Origin: Bacteroides fragilis NCTC 9343
Lineage (GTDB): Bacteria; Bacteroidota; Bacteroidia; Bacteroidales; Bacteroidaceae
Length of the DNA stretch: 64,000 nt
Reading direction: 5' to 3'
NCBI RefSeq assembly: GCF_000025985.1
Contig: NC_003228.3
Span: 3,596,001-3,660,000 of the forward strand
The notes beneath the pieces were generated by a model, which made no database searches, was not told the DNA's origin, and was given only the letters and a program-made list of their open reading frames with translations. Positions 59,818 to 64,000 of this stretch are shown here, piece after piece. The translations under genes were made by a program, and so were the position numbers. The stretch's first letter is position 1, and each line of letters begins with the position of its first letter.

Positions 59818-60885
59818 ATGTCCACCCGTCAGATAAAGCTAAAACAATTGAGAAGACTGAAGTTCAGGAACATCTTTCTCAACACAGTATGCATCCTGCT
59901 GGCATTGGCAGGTATTTCATGGACAGTAAACTACTTCTGGAAATACGCCCGCTATGAGATAACCAATGATGCCGTAGTGGATCAATACATCGCTCCGCTA
60001 AACATCCGGATACCGGGCTATATCAAAGAAGTACGTTTTACCGAACATCAGTATGTTCATGCCGGCGACACGTTACTGATACTGGACGACCGGGAATACC
60101 GGATCCGGCTGAAAGACGCGGAAGCGGCCTTGATGGATGCCTTGGGATCAAAGGAAGTGTTAAACTCCGGCATCCGGACTTCAGGAGTAAATGTAGCCGT
60201 GCAGGAAGCCAACATAGCCGAAACACTGGCACACCTTTCACAGCAAGAAGCGGAACTGAACCGATATACCCGGCTCCTGAAAAAGCAGGCCGTCAGCCAA
60301 CAGGATTATGAACTGGCCAAAGCGAACTTCGAAGCGACCCGGGCAAGATACAACGCCCTGTTGCGACAAAAAGAAGCGGCCCAATCGCAGTATTCCGAAA
60401 CCAGCAAACGCAGTACAGGCGCCGAAGCCAATATCCTCCGGAAGGAGGCCGACCTGGAGATGGCCCGACTAAACCTGTCGTATACCGTTGTCACCGCACC
60501 CTATGACGGATACACGGGACGACGTACACTTGAACCGGGACAGTTCGTACAAGGCGGACAAACTCTTTCCTACCTGGTACGGGGCAATGACAAGTGGGTG
60601 ACAGCCAATTATAAAGAGACTCAAATTGCCCATATCTATATCGGGCAAAAAGTCCGCATCAAAGTAGATGCTTTCAGCGGACGCACTTTTCACGGGACCG
60701 TAACCGCCATTTCCGAAGCCACCGGATCGAAATACTCCCTGGTACCGACCGACAATTCGGCAGGGAACTTCGTCAAAGTGCAGCAACGCATTCCGGTCCG
60801 CATCGATCTCAATGACGCCTCACCCGAAGAGATGGAATGTCTCCGTGCAGGGATGATGGTAGAAACGGAAGCGGTCCGCCCTTAG
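59818..60885 (+). CDS. EmrA/HlyD-like membrane fusion protein
   Basis: The 355-residue adaptor has one N-terminal membrane helix (FLNTVCILLALAGISWTV), a biotinyl-lipoyl half (IAPLNIRIPGYIKEVRFTEH), a coiled-coil hairpin (about 85-205) and the second lipoyl half (VTAPYDGYTGRRTLEPGQFV). It would join the MFS pump to an outer-membrane TolC-like channel, which is not encoded in this window. It is 12 bp after marR and 4 bp before the pump gene. Confidence 0.93.
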   Translation: MSTRQIKLKQLRRLKFRNIFLNTVCILLALAGISWTVNYFWKYARYEITNDAVVDQYIAPLNIRIPGYIKEVRFTEHQYVHAGDTLLILDDREYRIRLKDAEAALMDALGSKEVLNSGIRTSGVNVAVQEANIAETLAHLSQQEAELNRYTRLLKKQAVSQQDYELAKANFEATRARYNALLRQKEAAQSQYSETSKRSTGAEANILRKEADLEMARLNLSYTVVTAPYDGYTGRRTLEPGQFVQGGQTLSYLVRGNDKWVTANYKETQIAHIYIGQKVRIKVDAFSGRTFHGTVTAISEATGSKYSLVPTDNSAGNFVKVQQRIPVRIDLNDASPEEMECLRAGMMVETEAVRP

Positions 60886-60889
60886 GCTT

Positions 60890-62485
60890 ATGGTGAAGCT
60901 CAATCTGCCTACCCGTCCCTGGGTGCCTCAATGGTTGGGCATCGTGACCATGTTTATTGTCATCTTTCCCATCACCCTGCTCAACGGTGCCTACACAGGA
61001 AGTATGGTCGAAGTATCGAACACGCTGGGAGTATTGAGCGAAGATATTACCATGGCTTACTATTCAGCTTCGGTAGGGATAGCTGTTGCCTATCCCATCG
61101 TACCGAAAATACGCACCATAGCCACTCCGAAAACCTTACTGCTTACCGACCTGCTGCTACAGATATTCTTCAGCCTGGTATGCGCCAAAACCGGTAGTAT
61201 GGATGTCATCATGGTATGCAGTTTCTGTATGGGATTTCTCAAAGCCTTCGTCATGTTGGAGTTCATCATCCTGATCCGCCCGCTCTTCAGTCCGAAAAAC
61301 GTACGAAGTGAATTCTATGCCTACTTCTACCCCATCGTTTTCTCCGGAGGTCAGCTATCGATGGCTATCACCGCTCAACTGGCCTATCACTACCAATGGC
61401 AGCACATGTACTATTTTGTCACCATCCTCTTGCTGATCGCCATTCTGTTCGTCATCTGTTTCTTCCGCTATGCAAGGCGTCCCATGCACATTCCGTTCAA
61501 AGAAATGGACGGAAGAAGCATGTTCATCATCGCCACCGCTTTCCTGCTAACGCTCTATACATTTACCTACGGGAAAACACTCGATTGGTTCGCATCCCCG
61601 AAGATCAGAGTATATGTATTCGTCATCCCGCTCCTGATAGCTCTTTTCATCCATCGGCAGCGTACACAAGGCAAACCCTTTGTCAGCCTGAAACCACTCT
61701 TTCTGCATAAATCCATCATCGGATATGGCTTCATGGTACTCGCCATGTTCCTGACAGCCACCAGTTCACTGGTAACCAACTATATGAACAGCATCATCCG
61801 GGTAGACAGCATACACGCCAATTCGCTGAGCCTGTGGCTATTGCCCGGATATGTGGTAGGGGCCGTCATTTGCTTCTGGTGGTTCCGATGGCAACGATGG
61901 CGGTTTCGCTTCCTCATTTCAGGAGGTATGTTCTGCTACGTCATCTATCTGGCTATCCTCTACTTTGGTATCACCCCTTATGGAACTTATGAAATGCTCT
62001 ACCTCCCCATCCTGTTCCGGGGAGTGGGGATGATGGTCATATTCATTGCGTTCGGTGTGTTTGTTGTCGAAGATTTAGACCCGCGCCTGACGTTGTCCAA
62101 TGCCTTCTTCCTGATTTCATTCCGCTCAGTATTAGCTCCGGTCCTGTCCGCTTCGTTCTTTAACAACATGCTTTACTATCTGCAGGCAAAGGGGATGAAC
62201 ATTCTTTCGGAAAACATGACGCTGACCAATCCGCTGGCCGAACAAAAATACAATCAGGCATTGAGCAATGCCCTGGCGCAAGGGCACGAATTCGGCGAGG
62301 CCGGACAATTGGCAGCCAACAGTCTGTACTCCACTTTGCAGCAGCAATCCCTGTTGCTTGCCCTGAAAACCCTAATCGGCTATGTACTGATACTGGCACT
62401 GGTGATTGCTGTCATCGCAGCGTTCATTCCTTTCCATAAAACGCTGAAGGTGGCTGTAGTGAAGACGGGTGACGATATGGTATAA
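60890..62485 (+). CDS. EmrB-like MFS (DHA2) efflux pump
   Basis: The 531-residue transporter has about 14 membrane helices, as in DHA2 pumps. Residues include LLNGAYTGSMVEVSNTLGVL in the N-terminal half and RGVGMMVIFIAFGVFVVEDL late in the protein. The usual DHA2 motif D1 and C are weak, and a loop near residues 430-480 is long. It lies 4 bp behind the adaptor gene and is the last gene of the MarR operon. The exported compound is unknown. Confidence 0.9.
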   Translation: MVKLNLPTRPWVPQWLGIVTMFIVIFPITLLNGAYTGSMVEVSNTLGVLSEDITMAYYSASVGIAVAYPIVPKIRTIATPKTLLLTDLLLQIFFSLVCAKTGSMDVIMVCSFCMGFLKAFVMLEFIILIRPLFSPKNVRSEFYAYFYPIVFSGGQLSMAITAQLAYHYQWQHMYYFVTILLLIAILFVICFFRYARRPMHIPFKEMDGRSMFIIATAFLLTLYTFTYGKTLDWFASPKIRVYVFVIPLLIALFIHRQRTQGKPFVSLKPLFLHKSIIGYGFMVLAMFLTATSSLVTNYMNSIIRVDSIHANSLSLWLLPGYVVGAVICFWWFRWQRWRFRFLISGGMFCYVIYLAILYFGITPYGTYEMLYLPILFRGVGMMVIFIAFGVFVVEDLDPRLTLSNAFFLISFRSVLAPVLSASFFNNMLYYLQAKGMNILSENMTLTNPLAEQKYNQALSNALAQGHEFGEAGQLAANSLYSTLQQQSLLLALKTLIGYVLILALVIAVIAAFIPFHKTLKVAVVKTGDDMV

Positions 62486-62512
62486 TGAGAAGAGATACAA
62501 AAAAGCCACCCA

Positions 62513-62528
62513 ATTGCTTGAGTGGCTT
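62513..62528 (-). terminator. Terminator between emrB-like gene and fbaA
   Basis: AAGCCAC (62513-62519) is followed closely by GTGGCTT (62522-62528 in the stem after the short loop region). On the minus strand a T run follows, so it mainly ends fbaA; the plus side has only a weak A/T stretch. Confidence 0.6.
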
Positions 62529-62579
62529 CTTAAAATATAAATTAAATCAAGTAAAACTTTTAAATACTAGATTTGGAAT

Positions 62580-63584
62580 TTATTCAGCTAACTTGTTGTC
62601 AGAACCCAGCACGTTGATAATTTTGTGCTTGTAGAGTTTTTCCATATTGTCGCGAGCCGGTCCCAGATATTTACGCGGGTCGAACTCAGCCGGTTTTTCT
62701 GCGAATACCTTACGGATAGCAGCAGTCATAGCCAGGCGAGAGTCTGAGTCGATGTTGATTTTGCAAACAGCAGACTTAGCGGCTTTACGCAGTTCCTCTT
62801 CAGGAATACCGATAGCAGCTTTCAGTGCACCACCAAACTGGTTGATAGTTGCAACCTCTTCTTCAGGAACTGAAGATGATCCGTGAAGAACGATAGGGAA
62901 TCCCGGAAGTTCTTTCATTACACCGTCCAATACGTCGAATGCCAACGGAGGAGGAACCATACGGCCTGTCTTCGGATCGATGTGGCACTGTTCCGGAGTA
63001 AATTTGTAAGCACCGTGAGAAGTACCGATAGAGATAGCCAATGAATCGCAACCTGTCTTGGTAACGAAATCAACTACTTCGTCCGGTTCAGTATATGTGT
63101 GGTGGTCAGAAGAAACTTCGTCTTCTACACCTGCCAATACGCCAAGTTCACCTTCTACAGTTACATCGAACTGGTGAGCGTATTCAACAACTTTCTTAGT
63201 CAGAGCAACGTTTTCGTCGTAAGGAAGGTGAGAACCGTCGATCATTACAGAAGAGAAGCCTGAGTCGATACAGCTTTTGCAAGTTTCGAAAGTATCTCCG
63301 TGGTCGAGGTGCAAAACGATTTCAGGATTTTTGCAGCCGAGTTCTTTTGCATATTCTACAGCACCCTGAGCCATGTAACGCAACAATGTAGCGTTAGCAT
63401 ACTGACGAGCACCTTTTGATACCTGCAAAATAACCGGAGACTTAGTTTCTACAGCAGCCTTGATGATAGCCTGCATCTGTTCCATATTGTTGAAGTTGAA
63501 TGCAGGGATTGCATATCCACCCTTGATAGCCTTAGCAAACATATCTCTAGTGTTTACCAGACCTAAATCTTTGTAATTAACCAT
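62580..63584 (-). CDS. fbaA: Class II fructose-bisphosphate aldolase
   Basis: The 334-residue zinc enzyme performs the glycolytic aldol cleavage. It has PAFNFNNMEQMQAIIKAAVE, the zinc ligand region VLHLDHGDTFETCKSCIDSG, VEGELGVLAGVEDEV, DSLAISIGTSHGAYKF and IVLHGSSSVPEEEV. The length suits the class IIB-type group of Bacteroides. Codon use is strongly biased as in high expression genes. It is unrelated in fold chemistry to the class I enzyme at 5557-6609. Confidence 0.97.
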   Translation of the reverse strand: MVNYKDLGLVNTRDMFAKAIKGGYAIPAFNFNNMEQMQAIIKAAVETKSPVILQVSKGARQYANATLLRYMAQGAVEYAKELGCKNPEIVLHLDHGDTFETCKSCIDSGFSSVMIDGSHLPYDENVALTKKVVEYAHQFDVTVEGELGVLAGVEDEVSSDHHTYTEPDEVVDFVTKTGCDSLAISIGTSHGAYKFTPEQCHIDPKTGRMVPPPLAFDVLDGVMKELPGFPIVLHGSSSVPEEEVATINQFGGALKAAIGIPEEELRKAAKSAVCKINIDSDSRLAMTAAIRKVFAEKPAEFDPRKYLGPARDNMEKLYKHKIINVLGSDNKLAE

Positions 63585-63625
63585 TTTGTTTAAAAGTTTA
63601 TTGTTAGTGAATTAAAAATTCTATG

Positions 63626-63633
63626 CAAAAGTA
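63626..63633 (-). promoter_or_regulatory. -7 element of fbaA
   Basis: The minus strand reads TACTTTTG, matching TAnnTTTG, 42 bp upstream of the fbaA start. Confidence 0.55.
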
Positions 63634-63764
63634 AGAATAATCCTTTGAATAGAGAAACCCTCGGGCGGAAATATCCGTTTGAGGAGCGTAATTCAATTCT
63701 ATTTCAAATTATTTCCCATCCTTTAAGAGCTGTTTGTAATGTCTACGTAGCAAATAAAGGTTTT

Positions 63765-64000
63765 TTATTGTTTCCTCATATATATAATGGTAGGCAAATG
63801 ATCGCTGTAACCATCCAACCACACTCTGCCACCATATGTACGCAGGGGTGCACCCTTATATTTACCATCCTGCTGAAACAGGTAATCGCGCATGAAAACT
63901 TCATTGTGATCATATTTCAATCCTTTTGTGGCTTGAAGCAGCGTGGGCGAAAGGATGATCTGATCGAACAGATTCCATTTGCCGCGATAGAGCAAAGTGC
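63765..64000 (-). CDS. Endonuclease/exonuclease/phosphatase-family protein, C-terminal part (cut by window end)
   Basis: The frame is open to the window edge, so only about the last 78 residues are visible. The end GGRVWLDGYSDHLPTIIYM carries the Ser-Asp-His motif of the endonuclease/exonuclease/phosphatase fold, where Asp and His are catalytic. Earlier residues (WNLFDQIILSP) also fit this family. Substrate (nucleic acid, phosphoinositide or sphingomyelin-like lipid) cannot be told. Confidence 0.82.
   Translation of the reverse strand, partial: TLLYRGKWNLFDQIILSPTLLQATKGLKYDHNEVFMRDYLFQQDGKYKGAPLRTYGGRVWLDGYSDHLPTIIYMRKQ

Overview
The window reads as chromosomal DNA of a gut Bacteroides (Bacteroidota). 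Evidence: a SusC/SusD pair with an ECF sigma/FecR anti-sigma pair, sulfatases and GH20 hexosaminidases, the Bacteroides -7 promoter signature TAnnTTTG upstream of many genes, a Na+-pumping methylmalonyl-CoA decarboxylase cluster for propionate formation, and DUF3836/DUF4286-type proteins. The species cannot be fixed from sequence reading alone.

Layout. 1-5.5 kb: the end of a sulfatase, a GH20 lipoprotein and a large propeller/AraC membrane regulator that has lost its kinase core. 5.5-7.5 kb: class I aldolase (fbaB) and gpmA. 7.7-10 kb: a secreted beta-helix protein with a C-terminal PDZ-like domain. 10.1-11.6 kb: a double ABC ATPase. 11.7-22 kb: a polysaccharide utilization locus on the minus strand (ECF sigma, FecR, SusC with STN domain, SusD, GH20, sulfatase), probably aimed at sulfated GlcNAc/GalNAc-containing host glycans. 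22.3-25.2 kb: lipoprotein pullulanase, ruvC, DUF4286. 25.3 kb: tRNA-Ala(GGC). 25.6-26.9 kb: an unidentified HTH/coiled-coil protein. 27.5-37.4 kb: pheS, an MFS transporter, nth, pgk, a solute-binding lipoprotein, a porin, a DUF418 membrane protein and a TPR protein. 37.6-39.3 kb: DUF3836 protein and a GH16 lipoprotein. 39.6-43.9 kb: a four-gene cluster resembling dltA/dltC/dltB/dltD. 44-48.1 kb: a minus-strand run of maf, a KdsC-like phosphatase, DUF2520, a small membrane protein and a nitroreductase, then carbonic anhydrase. 48.2-54.1 kb: a FemAB/GNAT-like protein, methylmalonyl-CoA epimerase and the four decarboxylase subunits. 54.2-56.9 kb: two paralogous TPR proteins, the second preceded by a C9 tract. 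57-57.2 kb: a 22-bp minisatellite. 57.4-62.5 kb: a SusA-like GH13 enzyme and a MarR/EmrA/EmrB-like operon with a palindromic operator. 62.6-64 kb: class II aldolase and the end of an endonuclease/exonuclease/phosphatase-family gene.

How it fits together. The glycan-degrading genes release sugars that feed glycolysis (fbaB, gpmA, pgk, fbaA), and the methylmalonyl-CoA cluster performs the last energy-conserving part of the succinate-propionate pathway. A family of long-armed intergenic inverted repeats (core CACAGATTACAC or a relative) recurs in at least six gaps and probably acts as terminators or is a small dispersed repeat. The best candidates for something little described are the Gram-negative dlt-like cluster and the kinase-less propeller/AraC regulator.
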